DNA of 64,000 nucleotides from JAXLSZ01 sp046330315 (GTDB lineage Bacteria > Actinomycetota > Thermoleophilia > Solirubrobacterales > 70-9): the NCBI GenBank assembly GCA_046330315.1, contig JAXLSZ010000004.1:496001-560000 (forward strand), in the 5' to 3' direction. A program made the translations under genes and the position numbers. Shown piece after piece: positions 31,452 to 40,509 of the stretch. Position 1 is the stretch's first letter. Each line of letters starts with the position of its first letter. Below the pieces are notes generated by a model. That model searched no databases. It was given only the letters and a program-made list of their open reading frames with translations, and was not told the DNA's origin.

Positions 31452-32951
31452 GTGGAGCGGACCGGCGGAGATGACGGGGGCGCTGCAGCGCCCCGCCCGG
31501 CTGAAGAGAGGGCCGGCAAGGCTGACGACGGCGCCGCGGCGGCCCGCCAGCGGACCGGCACGGATGATCCTGGCGCCGCGGCGCCGGCCGAGGCGCGGCC
31601 CCCGGGCGAGCCGGACCTGCCCGGCCCCTTCCCGGTCGGCCGTTACGCGGCCAGGCTGAAGGAGTGGTTGGGGGAGCGGGCCAGGGTGCTGCTGATCGGG
31701 GAGGTGACCGGCTTCAAGGTGACACGCGCCCAGGTCTACTTCGACCTCCGCGACGCCGAGGGGGCGGTGCCGGTATCGATGTGGCGCAACGAGTTCGAGC
31801 GGCTGGGGCTGGCGCCCGACGCCGTTCGCGACGGCGTCGAGGTGGTGGTGGGCGGGGGCCCCGACTACTACCCGGGCAGCGCCCAGGCCTCTCCGCGCTT
31901 CTCGATCAGGGCCACCTACCTGCGTCCCGCCGGCGAGGGCGACCTGCTGGCGCGCCTCGCCGCCCTGCGCGCCCAGCTCGAGGCGGAGGGGGTCTTCGAG
32001 CCCCAGAAGGAGCTGGAGCGGCCGGTCCTGCCCCGCACCATCGGGGTCGTAACCGCCGAGGGGGGCGCGGCGCGCCAGGACCTCCTGGCGGGGTTGGAGA
32101 GGCGCGGCTGGCGGGGGAGGATCGTCTGGGGCTTCGCTCCCGTCCAGGACCGCAGGGCGGCGCCCGCGATCACGGCGGCGCTCACCGCCCTGGCCGGGAT
32201 CGAGGAGGTCGAGGTGATCGTCGTCTGCCGCGGCGGCGGCAGCCTCGCCGACCTCTGGGCGTTCTGCGACGAGACGCTCTGCCGGACCGTCTCGATGCTG
32301 CGGGTCCCGGTGGTCAGCGCGGTCGGCCACGAGCGGGACTCCACCCTGATCGACGACGTCGCCGCCGTGGCCTGCTCGACTCCCACCCACGCCGCGGAGG
32401 CCGCGGTGCCGCTCGACTGCGCCGCCGCCCGGCTCGGGCTCCGCTCCGCCGCCGGGGCGCTCCGCCGCGGCGCCGCGGACGCGGTGGGCGCCCGGGCGCG
32501 GCACCTCGCGGCCCTCGCCAGGGGGCCCGAGCGGGCGTTGCGACGGGAGCGCGCCGGACTGAACCAGAGGATCCGCGAGGTCCGGGCCGCCGCCGAGCGC
32601 GGCCTGCGGGAGCGCCGCGCCGAGCAGCGCCGCATCGCCCTCGTCGTGCTGCGGCGGGCGGGCGGGCGCGCCCTGGGTCAGGCCGCCTCCGAGCGCAGCG
32701 CAGCGGCGCGACGGGCCGCGTGGATCCGGCGCTCGGCCCTCTCCGGCGCCCGCCGCCGCCACCAGGCGCTGGAGGGGATGCGGGTGGCCTTGCGCGCCCA
32801 CGATCCCGAGCGGACGCTGGAGCGGGGCTTCGCCCTCGCCGAGGGCCCCGACGGCCATCCGGTGAGCGGCGCCGAGGAGGCCCGGGCCGCCCGGCGCCTC
32901 GTCCTCCGGTTCGCCGACGGCCGCGTCGCCGTTAGGGTGGAGGAGGAGTGA
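31452..32951 (+). CDS. xseA: exodeoxyribonuclease VII large subunit
   Basis: This 499-residue protein has a disordered Ala/Asp-rich N-terminus of about 55 residues. An OB-fold follows (VLLIGEVTGFKVTRAQVYFDLRD). The catalytic exonuclease domain has PRTIGVVTAEGGAARQDLL, VIVVCRGGGSLADLWAFCDE and VPVVSAVGHERDSTLIDDVAAVACSTPTHAAE cut across two motifs. A long coiled-coil C-terminus and the ending HDPERTLERGFALAE complete it. It degrades single-stranded DNA to short oligonucleotides with XseB. The GTG start leaves almost no leader. The stop overlaps the xseB GTG. Confidence 0.93.
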   Translation: MERTGGDDGGAAAPRPAEERAGKADDGAAAARQRTGTDDPGAAAPAEARPPGEPDLPGPFPVGRYAARLKEWLGERARVLLIGEVTGFKVTRAQVYFDLRDAEGAVPVSMWRNEFERLGLAPDAVRDGVEVVVGGGPDYYPGSAQASPRFSIRATYLRPAGEGDLLARLAALRAQLEAEGVFEPQKELERPVLPRTIGVVTAEGGAARQDLLAGLERRGWRGRIVWGFAPVQDRRAAPAITAALTALAGIEEVEVIVVCRGGGSLADLWAFCDETLCRTVSMLRVPVVSAVGHERDSTLIDDVAAVACSTPTHAAEAAVPLDCAAARLGLRSAAGALRRGAADAVGARARHLAALARGPERALRRERAGLNQRIREVRAAAERGLRERRAEQRRIALVVLRRAGGRALGQAASERSAAARRAAWIRRSALSGARRRHQALEGMRVALRAHDPERTLERGFALAEGPDGHPVSGAEEARAARRLVLRFADGRVAVRVEEE

Positions 32952-33187
32952 GCGAGGAGCCCCAGAGCTACGAGGCCGCCGTCGCCCGCCTCGAGGCGAT
33001 CATCGAGCGGCTGGACTCCGGCCAGGCCGGCCTGCGGGAGACCCTGGAGCTCTGCCGCGAGGGCCAGGAGCTGGTCGGCTACTGCGCCGACGAGCTCGAT
33101 GCGGTCGGCGAGGGACTCGAGGAGCTCCGCCTCGACGAGCTTGCGGGCCGCCTCGAGGAGGCCCCCGGGTCCGACGGCGGCGAGTGA
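32948..33187 (+). CDS. xseB: exodeoxyribonuclease VII small subunit
   Basis: This 79-residue protein has the conserved N-terminal helix SYEAAVARLEAIIERLDSGQ and the second helix LRETLELCREGQELVGYCADEL, the helical hairpin of XseB that coats the XseA coiled coil. The GTG overlaps the xseA stop as GTGA and follows GGTGGAGGAGG, so the two are translated together. It is followed by a 27-bp repeat array. Confidence 0.93.
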   Translation: MSEEPQSYEAAVARLEAIIERLDSGQAGLRETLELCREGQELVGYCADELDAVGEGLEELRLDELAGRLEEAPGSDGGE

Positions 33188-33222
33188 GTTCGCGGTTTCG
33201 CCGCGGCCGGGCGCGAGCTCCC

Positions 33223-33357
33223 GGCACCCGGCGTGGAAACCGTCAGGCCGGCACCCGGCGTGGAAACCGTCAGGCCGGCACCCGGCGTGGAAACCGTCAG
33301 GCCGGCACCCGGCGTGGAAACCGTCAGGCCGGCGCCCGGCGTGGAAACCGTCAGGCC
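33223..33357. repeat. 27-bp tandem repeat, five copies
   Basis: Five contiguous copies of a unit beginning GGCACCCGGCGTGGAAACCG start at 33223, 33250, 33277, 33304 and 33331. The fifth differs by A to G at one base. There are no spacers, so it is not a CRISPR array. The last copy contains the stop codon of the convergent helicase-nuclease gene. Because 27 is a multiple of three, frames stay open on both strands, but I see no gene in it. Confidence 0.9.
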
Positions 33358-36300
33358 GGCGCCCCGTTCCCCGGCGGGGAGGCGGGGGCGCTGCAGAGGC
33401 GCCGCCGGGCGGGGCAGTCGCGGCAGAGCCACCAGGGCGGGGACCCCGTCACCGGGAAGGAGCCGGCGGCGATCCCGGCCACCCGCTCAGCCAGGGACCG
33501 CCCGGCCGCGGCGAGCCCGGCCGGGCCCAACTCCTCGATCACCGGGTCCTCGGGGGCCTCGAGGAAGACGTAGGCGACCCGCACCGAGCCCCCGCCGGTC
33601 GCCCTCGAGGCGGCGAGCGCGTAGAGCATCCGCTGCACCTCGTAGCGGCCGGCCCGCTCGGCGGGCGACTGCTCCCCGAGGCTGTCGGTCTTGTAGTCGA
33701 TCACCACCGGGGGGCCGGAGGAGGGCTCTGCGAGCAGGTCGATCGAGCCGCGCACCATGGCGCCCCCGAGCTCGAGCAGGAAGGGGACCTCCGCCCGCAG
33801 CCTCGTCCCCTTGGCCTCCAGCTCGGCGCGGAGGCCCGAGGAAATCCAGCCCTCGACAGACGCGGTCGCCGCCTCGACCAGCTCGGCGCTCGCCCCCAGG
33901 CCCTCGCCCTCGAGGCTGCGCCCGACCAGCTCGGCCGGGGGCAGCACCCAGCGCCGGGAGGCTGACCACTCGAGCAGGGAGTGGACGGCGCTGCCGAACC
34001 CGAAACGCTCGGCCCGCCGGGCGCCGGCCTCCCCGCTCAGCGCATCCTCCGACCTCATCCCGAGCACCCGCTCCGCGTAGAAGCGGAAGCCGCAGCGCCC
34101 GTGCTCGGCGAGGGCCGAATAGGAGAGCGCCCCTACCGGGGTAGGCGGGGCCGCGCGTCCGAGGATCGGCGGCCGCCCCGCCGGGCGGCCGGCCTCGCCG
34201 GACCCCACCGCCGCCGGCGCGACGAGCCTCTCGACCTGCCGCTCGTCCGGGGCGTTGACCCTGACCTCGACGGCGGCGTCGGCGAAGCTCGCATCGAGCC
34301 CCTCGCGGGGCTCCGGGGCGGGCAGGTTGACGAGGGCGCCGTCCTCCACGCCGCCGAACCCGGGGCTCTCCAGGAGCCGGGCGAGCACCGGCGTCCCGGG
34401 TCCCGTCGAGGGCGGTTTCCCGGGCCGGATCCCGCTCAGGATCAGCCGGCCCTTCGCCCTGGTGGCGGCCACGTAGAAGAGGCGGCGCTCCTCCTCGGAG
34501 GCCAACTCCTCGGTCGCGGCCTGGATCTCCTCGTAGTCGAAGATCCGCACCCCCTTCGCCCCGATCCGGCTCAGCCTCAGGCCGACCGGTCGCGGCGTCT
34601 GTTCCCGGGGCCCGACCGTCAGGGCCGGCGGCCGCCCGGCGAGCAGCCGCCTGTCCAGCGAGGGGACCGCGACCACCTCGAACTCGAGCCCCTTGGCAGT
34701 GTGGATCGTCATCACCCGCACGCCGTCGTGGTCCTCGGCCTCGGTCGCCGCCAGGGGGTCGTCGTCGAGGCCGGTCCGGAACTCGGCGAAGTCCAGGAAA
34801 CCGCGCAGGTCACGGCCCTCGGAGCGCTCGTACTCGCGGGCCATCCTGATCAGCTTGCGGAGGTTGGCGACCCGCATCCGACCCGACCCTCTGATCAGCA
34901 CCGCGAGGTCGTAGCCACACGCCGTCAGCGCCCGCTCGATCGTCTCCTCGAGCGGCAGGCGCGCACCGTGCTCGCGCATCTCGGCGAGGATCCCCTGCAA
35001 CGAGCCGAGCGCCTCGCGGTCGGCCTCTGGCAGGTGCTCCAGCCAGGACGGCTCGGCGAGACTCACCTCGGCCGCCCCGGTCGCAGCCAGCACGGCATGG
35101 TGGAGCGGCCCCTTCCCTGCGGCCCGGCGGAGCAGCCACAGCGCGTCGGGGGAGGCGCCGAAGGCGGGCGAGGCCAGGGTTCCGAGCAAGGCCTCGTCGT
35201 CGAGCGGGTTGGCGATCGCCCGCAGCAGCGCCAGCAGGTCCCCGACCGGCTGCGAGGACCAGTACCCGCGCCCGCCGACCACGTAGGGGCTCAGGCCCAT
35301 CCGCTCCAGCGCCTCCTCGTAGGCGTCGACGTGGGTGAAGGCGCGCAGCAGCACGACCATCTCGCCCCTCGGGACGCCGAGATCGGTGAGATCGCGCAGC
35401 CGCCGGGCGAGGAACCGCGCCTCGGCCACCCGGTTGAGCGGCGTCTGGTCGTCGACCGGGAGCCTGAGGTCGAACTCCTCCCAGCCCTTCTCCTCGGTGA
35501 GCAGGAGCTCCACAGCGTGCCCGCCGCCGGGGGGCTCGCCCTCGGCCTGCTCGGCCGAGCCGACCTCCAGGGGCCTGAAGCCGGGCAGCATCGCCTCCCC
35601 GATCCGGTTGGCGGTGGCGATCACCTCCGGGCGCGAGCGGAAGTTGCCGACCAGGGGCAGCACCGACCCGGCCGGGCCGGTGCGAAGCGCCTCACGCTCG
35701 CGCCGGAAGACCTTGATGTCGGCGTGGCGGAAGCCGTAGATCGACTGGAACTCGTCGCCGACGAAGAAGACCCGGCCCCCGGGGCCGCGGAGCAGCTCGA
35801 CGAGGTCGAGCTGGACCGCGTTGGTGTCCTGGAACTCGTCCACCAGGATCTCGCGGAAGCGCTCCGTGTAGGAATCCCTGATGCCGGCGTGCTCGCGCAG
35901 CAGCCTCACCGCCTCGATCTGGAGGTCCTCGAAGTCGAGTCCCGAGCGCTCCTCCTTGGCCTCGGCGAAGCGCGCCCCGAACAGCAGCACCAGCTCGGAG
36001 AGGTGCCGGTGGACCAGGCGCCCTTCGGAGAGCTCCGCGACGGCCTTCGTGGCGGCGCTGACCGCCGCGTCGAAGGGCTCGAAGTCCGCCCTGCTGGACC
36101 CCGTCTGCAGGTAGAGCAGATCGTTCACGGACGGGATCTCTCGCTCGCGGGCGGCGGCGATCGCCCTCGCCGCCGCGACCTTCTCCTTCTGGCCGGCGCT
36201 GCCGATCCCGCCGACCGCCCCCGCGGCGGACTCGAGCCGCTGCAGGGCCCCGATCGGGTCGGACTCGGGCGCCGGCGGCAGCTCGGGCGCGGGATCCCCC

Positions 36301-36842
36301 GAGCTTCGCATCCGCTCGTGGACGCCGAGCACCGCCGAGCGCAGCCCCTCGATCCCGAAGGCGGCCACCGTCACCTCGCGGTCGGGCTCCTCGGCCAGGA
36401 ACTCTTCCAGCGCCGCCTCGAAGGCCCGGCGGGCGGCCCGCTGGGACTCCGCCGCCTCCAGCACCCTGAAGGAGGGGTCGATTCCGGACGCGACGGGGTG
36501 GGAGGCCAGCAGCCTGCGGCAGAAGCTGTGGATCGTCGTTATCCAGGCGCCGCCCAGGCCGTCCCGCGCTTCCCGAAGGCGCGCCGCCCGCTCCCCTTCC
36601 CCGGCCCCGCCGATCCGGCGGGTGAGCTCCGCCCCGATCCGCTCGCGGAGCTGGGCTCCCGCCCGCTCGGTGAAGGTGAAGGCGAGGATGCCGTCGAGCC
36701 CGGCCCCGTCGCCGTCGAGCAGGTCGCAGTAGCGGTCAACCAGGACCCCGGTCTTGCCGGTGCCGGCCCCCGCCTCGAGCAGCACGGCGGGGGCGCCGGC
36801 GGCGATCGCCGCAGCCTGCTCGGCGGTCGGTGCGCGCCTCAC
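33351..36842 (-). CDS. addA: AddA-like UvrD helicase-nuclease
   Basis: This 1163-residue protein opens with the Q-motif PTAEQAAAIAAGAPAV and Walker A EAGAGTGKTGVLVDRY. Other SF1A motifs are ITTIHSFCRRLLASHP, EILVDEFQDTNAVQLD (motif II), LVGNFRSRPEVI, VRVMTIHTAKGLEFEVV and RRLFYVAATRAKGRL (motif VI). The C-terminal RecB-type nuclease has the GSIDLLAEP...PVVIDYKTDS catalytic D/E-x-K pattern. Four cysteines (CGFRFYAERVLG and LCRDCPARRRLC) could hold an Fe-S cluster round the nuclease. It should resect double-strand breaks with its partner. The GTG start overlaps the partner stop as GTGA. AdnAB, the usual actinobacterial version, is the alternative name. Confidence 0.88.
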   Translation of the reverse strand: MRRAPTAEQAAAIAAGAPAVLLEAGAGTGKTGVLVDRYCDLLDGDGAGLDGILAFTFTERAGAQLRERIGAELTRRIGGAGEGERAARLREARDGLGGAWITTIHSFCRRLLASHPVASGIDPSFRVLEAAESQRAARRAFEAALEEFLAEEPDREVTVAAFGIEGLRSAVLGVHERMRSSGDPAPELPPAPESDPIGALQRLESAAGAVGGIGSAGQKEKVAAARAIAAAREREIPSVNDLLYLQTGSSRADFEPFDAAVSAATKAVAELSEGRLVHRHLSELVLLFGARFAEAKEERSGLDFEDLQIEAVRLLREHAGIRDSYTERFREILVDEFQDTNAVQLDLVELLRGPGGRVFFVGDEFQSIYGFRHADIKVFRREREALRTGPAGSVLPLVGNFRSRPEVIATANRIGEAMLPGFRPLEVGSAEQAEGEPPGGGHAVELLLTEEKGWEEFDLRLPVDDQTPLNRVAEARFLARRLRDLTDLGVPRGEMVVLLRAFTHVDAYEEALERMGLSPYVVGGRGYWSSQPVGDLLALLRAIANPLDDEALLGTLASPAFGASPDALWLLRRAAGKGPLHHAVLAATGAAEVSLAEPSWLEHLPEADREALGSLQGILAEMREHGARLPLEETIERALTACGYDLAVLIRGSGRMRVANLRKLIRMAREYERSEGRDLRGFLDFAEFRTGLDDDPLAATEAEDHDGVRVMTIHTAKGLEFEVVAVPSLDRRLLAGRPPALTVGPREQTPRPVGLRLSRIGAKGVRIFDYEEIQAATEELASEEERRLFYVAATRAKGRLILSGIRPGKPPSTGPGTPVLARLLESPGFGGVEDGALVNLPAPEPREGLDASFADAAVEVRVNAPDERQVERLVAPAAVGSGEAGRPAGRPPILGRAAPPTPVGALSYSALAEHGRCGFRFYAERVLGMRSEDALSGEAGARRAERFGFGSAVHSLLEWSASRRWVLPPAELVGRSLEGEGLGASAELVEAATASVEGWISSGLRAELEAKGTRLRAEVPFLLELGGAMVRGSIDLLAEPSSGPPVVIDYKTDSLGEQSPAERAGRYEVQRMLYALAASRATGGGSVRVAYVFLEAPEDPVIEELGPAGLAAAGRSLAERVAGIAAGSFPVTGSPPWWLCRDCPARRRLCSAPASPPGNGAPA

Positions 36843-39800
36843 CGCGCCGGCTCCTCCCCGTTCTCCTCCTCGAGCCTCTCGGACGCCCCCCGCTCGCGGC
36901 GGCAGATCGGTGCGAAGCCGCACCATCGCGGGCACTCCTCGCCGAGCGGGTCGCGGGTGATGTCCCCCGAGCGCATCCGGGCCACCGCCCCCGACGAGGT
37001 TTCCCGGGCCTCCTTCAGGCAGGTGGCGAAGGCCTCCTCATCGAGGCGGTCGGTGCTGACCAGCGGGTACCCGTCGAGCAGCTCCGCGGCCTCGGCGAGC
37101 ACGGCGCCCCTGGGTTTGGGCTCGCTCGCCCCCAGGGGGTGGTAGAGGCCCCCGAGCGGCTCGATCCCCCAGAGGTCGCGCAGGGCCAGCATGTAGAGGG
37201 GGAGCTGCAGCTTTCCCTGCTCTCCGAACTTGGCGGCCGGGGTTGCCGAGCCGGAGACCTTGTAGTCCTGCACCAGGCCGCTCGCCTCGCTCGCGTCGCA
37301 GTCCACGCGATCGATGCGGCCGCGAAGCGCCCAATCCCCGAGGTCCAGCGCCGGTCTCTCCTTCTCGCCGGATCCGAACTCGGCCTCGAGCAGCAGCGGG
37401 GCCAGCCGGACCGGGTCGCGGTCGGCCTCCCTGGCGAGGAAGGCGTCGAGGAGGCGCTCGACCCGCCGGCGCATCGCCCGCTCCACCGGGGTGGAGCCGG
37501 AGATCCCCCTCTCGGCCGCGGCCGCCCCGAGGACCTCCCGGGCGCGACGCTTCCAGGCCGCCAGCGAGGAGCGCCTCGGCACCGGCTCCGCGTCGGGGGG
37601 CTCGCGGTAGAGGGCCTCGAGCGCCGCGTGCATGAGGCTGCCCTGCTCCATCGACTCGGGGTCGGGGCCGAGCGGCGCCGGCCGCAGCTCCCGTTCCACG
37701 AACCAGCGGTAGGAGCAACCCGCGAAGGACTCGAGCGTCGTCCCCGCGTACTCGCGGCGCGAGGCCAGCTCGGCGATCACCTCGGGGACGCTGAGGGGCC
37801 CGGGGGCGCGGGTGCGGGCCTCACGATCGGCTGCTGCGCGCAGGCGCGGGCCGACCCGCTCCGGGACACCCGCCGGCAGCTCCAGCCGCCCCAGGGCCTC
37901 CTCCCGGTCAGCCTCCCCCAGGGCGGCGAGCGACCGCGCCAGCTCGTCCTCGCTGGGGGTCTCGCCGGGCGCGAAGACCACCTCGCCCAGGCCGCGGCCG
38001 CGGACCAGCGAGGCCTCGAGCGGGTCCGGGTTCTCGGGGTCCTCGGGCGGGGGAGGGTCGAGGACCCGCCGCACCTCCCCGATCAGCGGCGAGGGCTCCT
38101 CGGACCCGCCGCTCTCGTCGCTGACCCGGCAGGAGAGCCAGAGGCCCCTGGTCGGCAGGGTCAGGCAGACGTAGAAGAGGTAGCGCTCCTCGACGTCGGC
38201 GCCGGCCCGCTCGGGAAGGCCGATGCCGGCCCGCTGCTCGTCGGAGAGGAAGGGGCTGGCCGAGCCGCGACGCGGGAACTCCCCGTCCTGCAGCGAGGCG
38301 ACGAAGAGGTGGGCGAAGCGGCCGGCCCTGAGCTGGTAGGGGCTGGCGATCCGCACCCTTCCCTCGGCGGGGCCGCGCCAGAGGCGCATCCTCAGCCCGC
38401 CGATCGCCTCGATCAGCTCCTCGGGGCCCGGCTCGAGCCCCCGCAGCTCGGCCAGCTCGGCCAGGGCCGCCGCGATCTTCGCCCCCGCGCGGAGCTCCTC
38501 GGCCTCGGCCGGGCGAGGCACGGACCCGCGGGCGGCCTCGGTGGCCAGCGGCCACTCGGCGATGTCCCGGGCGATCTCCGAGACGACCCCCAGGAGCCGC
38601 GCCGGGTTTCCGGAGGCCTCCCGGAGCCTGCCCAGCTCGCCGACCTCCTTGCCCGAGATCTCCCGCCAGGCCTCGGCCGCCTCGCCGGCCCCCGCCAGGC
38701 GGCCCCGCAGGACCTTCCGCTCGAGGCGGTCCGCGTGCGGCGGCCAGCCCCGCCTCGGGCCCCGCAGGTAGCGGAGCAGGTCGGTCGAGCGGCGGGTGGT
38801 GAAGGCGGCGGCCAGCAGGGCGAGCAGGGCGCCGCCGGTGGCCGTGCCCGACACCGGGACGTCGGCCTCCAGCGCCGCCGGCACGCCGTAGGAGGCGAGC
38901 ACGCGGGCGATCAGCCCGCCCCGAGCGGCCGGGTTACGCAGGGCGACCGCGATCTCGCCGGGCGCGGTCCCCCCGGCGATCAGGCGGGCGACCTCGGCGC
39001 CGATCGCCTCGGCCTCGGCCCGTTCGCCAGCCGATCGGAGCAGCACCAGGCTGCCGTCCGGGGCGGCGCGCTCCGGCTCGGCGACGGCGAACCCCCGCTC
39101 GATCGCGTAGAGCAGCGGGCTCTCGGTGTTGGCGGGGTCCGCCGCGACCGCTACCTCCTCGTCGGGCCCGATCTCGCGGAGCTGCTGAAGGAGGGTGGCC
39201 CGGGCGGCGAGGGCGACCCGGTCCTCGTAGGTCAGGGCGACCGTGACCGGGCCGGCACGCGAGAGGGCGATCACCAGCTCGAGCTGCTCCCGGGTGAGGT
39301 CGTCGAACCCGTAGAGGAAGACCGGCCGCGCGCCCCAGCGGTCGGGATCGGAGCGCAGGGCGGCGATCGCAGCCGCGGCGAGGGTGTGGCGGTCGGCGAG
39401 CCCGAGCCCCCCGCGGATCTCCAGGTAGGCGCGGTAGATGGAGGCCAGCTCGCAGAGGTAGGCGGAGTCCTCGAGCCCGGAGGCGGCGGCCTCGACGGAG
39501 TCGGGGTCGAGCATCGCCGCCCCGAGCTCCGCCACCAGCTCCGCGGCGGCGGACGCGAAGCCGGGGCGCTCGGCGGAGCGGGCGAGCACGCGGAGCCGGG
39601 CGCGGCGGGCCGCGGCGGCGACCAGGCGCCGCCGCTGCGTGGCGGAGACCCAGCCGCCGGAGGTGACCCCGGTCGCCGAGGCGACCGCGCGGAACAGGCC
39701 GTCGAAGCTGACCACGGCGCCGCCCAGCAGCGCCTCCCCGTCCCGTGTCAGCTCGCGCTCGAAGGCGAAGACGTCGTCGAGCGTGGGCACCACCAGCAGC

Positions 39801-39889
39801 GGGGAGCGGGGAAGCTCCTCGGCGAAGCGGCGGCGCACGAGGCCGGCCCTGCCCGAGTTGGGCGGTCCGTGGATCAGCTTCAGGCTCAT
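36839..39889 (-). CDS. addB: AddB-like inactivated helicase plus RecB nuclease
   Basis: This 1016-residue protein begins SLKLIHGPPNSGRAGLVRRR, where a P-loop should be, but GKT/S is missing, so the helicase half is probably non-hydrolysing as in AddB-type subunits. Middle segments IAVALRNPAARGGLIARVL and LFVASLQDGEFPRRG resemble UvrD-like folds. The C-terminal nuclease has ALRGRIDRVDCD...GLVQDYKVSG (catalytic D-x-D and D-x-K). Its cysteines FAGCSYRWF and CPRWCGFAPIC form the AddB 4Fe-4S staple. It is coupled upstream of addA. An ATG start and the divergent position set the operon start. Confidence 0.85.
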   Translation of the reverse strand: MSLKLIHGPPNSGRAGLVRRRFAEELPRSPLLVVPTLDDVFAFERELTRDGEALLGGAVVSFDGLFRAVASATGVTSGGWVSATQRRRLVAAAARRARLRVLARSAERPGFASAAAELVAELGAAMLDPDSVEAAASGLEDSAYLCELASIYRAYLEIRGGLGLADRHTLAAAAIAALRSDPDRWGARPVFLYGFDDLTREQLELVIALSRAGPVTVALTYEDRVALAARATLLQQLREIGPDEEVAVAADPANTESPLLYAIERGFAVAEPERAAPDGSLVLLRSAGERAEAEAIGAEVARLIAGGTAPGEIAVALRNPAARGGLIARVLASYGVPAALEADVPVSGTATGGALLALLAAAFTTRRSTDLLRYLRGPRRGWPPHADRLERKVLRGRLAGAGEAAEAWREISGKEVGELGRLREASGNPARLLGVVSEIARDIAEWPLATEAARGSVPRPAEAEELRAGAKIAAALAELAELRGLEPGPEELIEAIGGLRMRLWRGPAEGRVRIASPYQLRAGRFAHLFVASLQDGEFPRRGSASPFLSDEQRAGIGLPERAGADVEERYLFYVCLTLPTRGLWLSCRVSDESGGSEEPSPLIGEVRRVLDPPPPEDPENPDPLEASLVRGRGLGEVVFAPGETPSEDELARSLAALGEADREEALGRLELPAGVPERVGPRLRAAADREARTRAPGPLSVPEVIAELASRREYAGTTLESFAGCSYRWFVERELRPAPLGPDPESMEQGSLMHAALEALYREPPDAEPVPRRSSLAAWKRRAREVLGAAAAERGISGSTPVERAMRRRVERLLDAFLAREADRDPVRLAPLLLEAEFGSGEKERPALDLGDWALRGRIDRVDCDASEASGLVQDYKVSGSATPAAKFGEQGKLQLPLYMLALRDLWGIEPLGGLYHPLGASEPKPRGAVLAEAAELLDGYPLVSTDRLDEEAFATCLKEARETSSGAVARMRSGDITRDPLGEECPRWCGFAPICRRERGASERLEEENGEEPAR

Positions 39890-40040
39890 CTGAACACCGC
39901 GAGCTTATGGTCGCCCCCGGCGCCCCGCACCTGACCGCCGGGGCGCCCGCAAAGTGGGGGATCCGCGCTGCGCTTTGGCGTCGTCGGCTGTCTCTATCTT
40001 GCGCCTCACCCAGCGACCAGGAAGGACGTTCGCCGCAGAT

Positions 40041-40496
40041 ATGGCCCTTTGCTTCGTAGACCCAGCCGACGCGATCCGGGCAATCGCCGACTCGGTGGGC
40101 AGGGAGGCCCGCCGCCAGCTCCTCGGCGAGGCGGTCCGCGCCTGGGTGGACGAGATCCCCGAGGACGAGCTCGAGACCCACTACGCGAAGGCGCTCGCCG
40201 AGCTCGACGAGCACGACATCTCGATGCTGGCCGCCTGGCACGGCTCGCTCGACGTCGGTCACCCGCTGCCCAACCGCGACTTCCTGATGGGCGCTTTCGC
40301 CTCGCTGGGCGAGAACCGCCGCGAGGCCCTGAAGCTCGCCGCCGGCTTCCGCGGCGAGGACGCCGTCGACGCCGGCGTCACCGAGGAGCGGGCGCTGGAG
40401 ACGGTGATCGAGTGGCTCTCCCCGCCGCGGCTCATGGAGCTGGCCGTCGAGGCCGTCGAGCTCTACATCTGGGACCGCGGGGGCTCCGACAACTGA
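40041..40496 (+). CDS. hypothetical 151-aa acidic helical protein
   Basis: This soluble, acidic, mostly helical protein includes DPADAIRAIADSVGREARRQLL, VDEIPEDELETHYAKALAELD, DISMLAAWHGSLDVGHPLPNRDFL and ERALETVIEWLSPPRLMELAVEAVELY. No cysteine cluster or membrane segment is seen; one conserved-looking HPLPNRD loop stands out. I do not recognise the family. AGGAAGGA lies 15 bp before the ATG, slightly far for a ribosome site. It is divergent from addB and converges on the secreted-protein gene with 13 bp between stops. Confidence 0.7.
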   Translation: MALCFVDPADAIRAIADSVGREARRQLLGEAVRAWVDEIPEDELETHYAKALAELDEHDISMLAAWHGSLDVGHPLPNRDFLMGAFASLGENRREALKLAAGFRGEDAVDAGVTEERALETVIEWLSPPRLMELAVEAVELYIWDRGGSDN

Positions 40497-40509
40497 CAGC
40501 CGGATCCAG

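Noticed and set aside
33223..33357. Possible CRISPR array
   Set aside because: The 27-bp units are contiguous with no unique spacers and no cas genes are present; the same holds for the 19, 30, 42 and 54-bp arrays.
33981..39934. Open frames of more than 1000 codons on the plus strand opposite addA and addB
   Set aside because: They are antisense shadows of high-GC third positions; the minus-strand frames carry complete helicase and nuclease motifs and the plus frames carry none.
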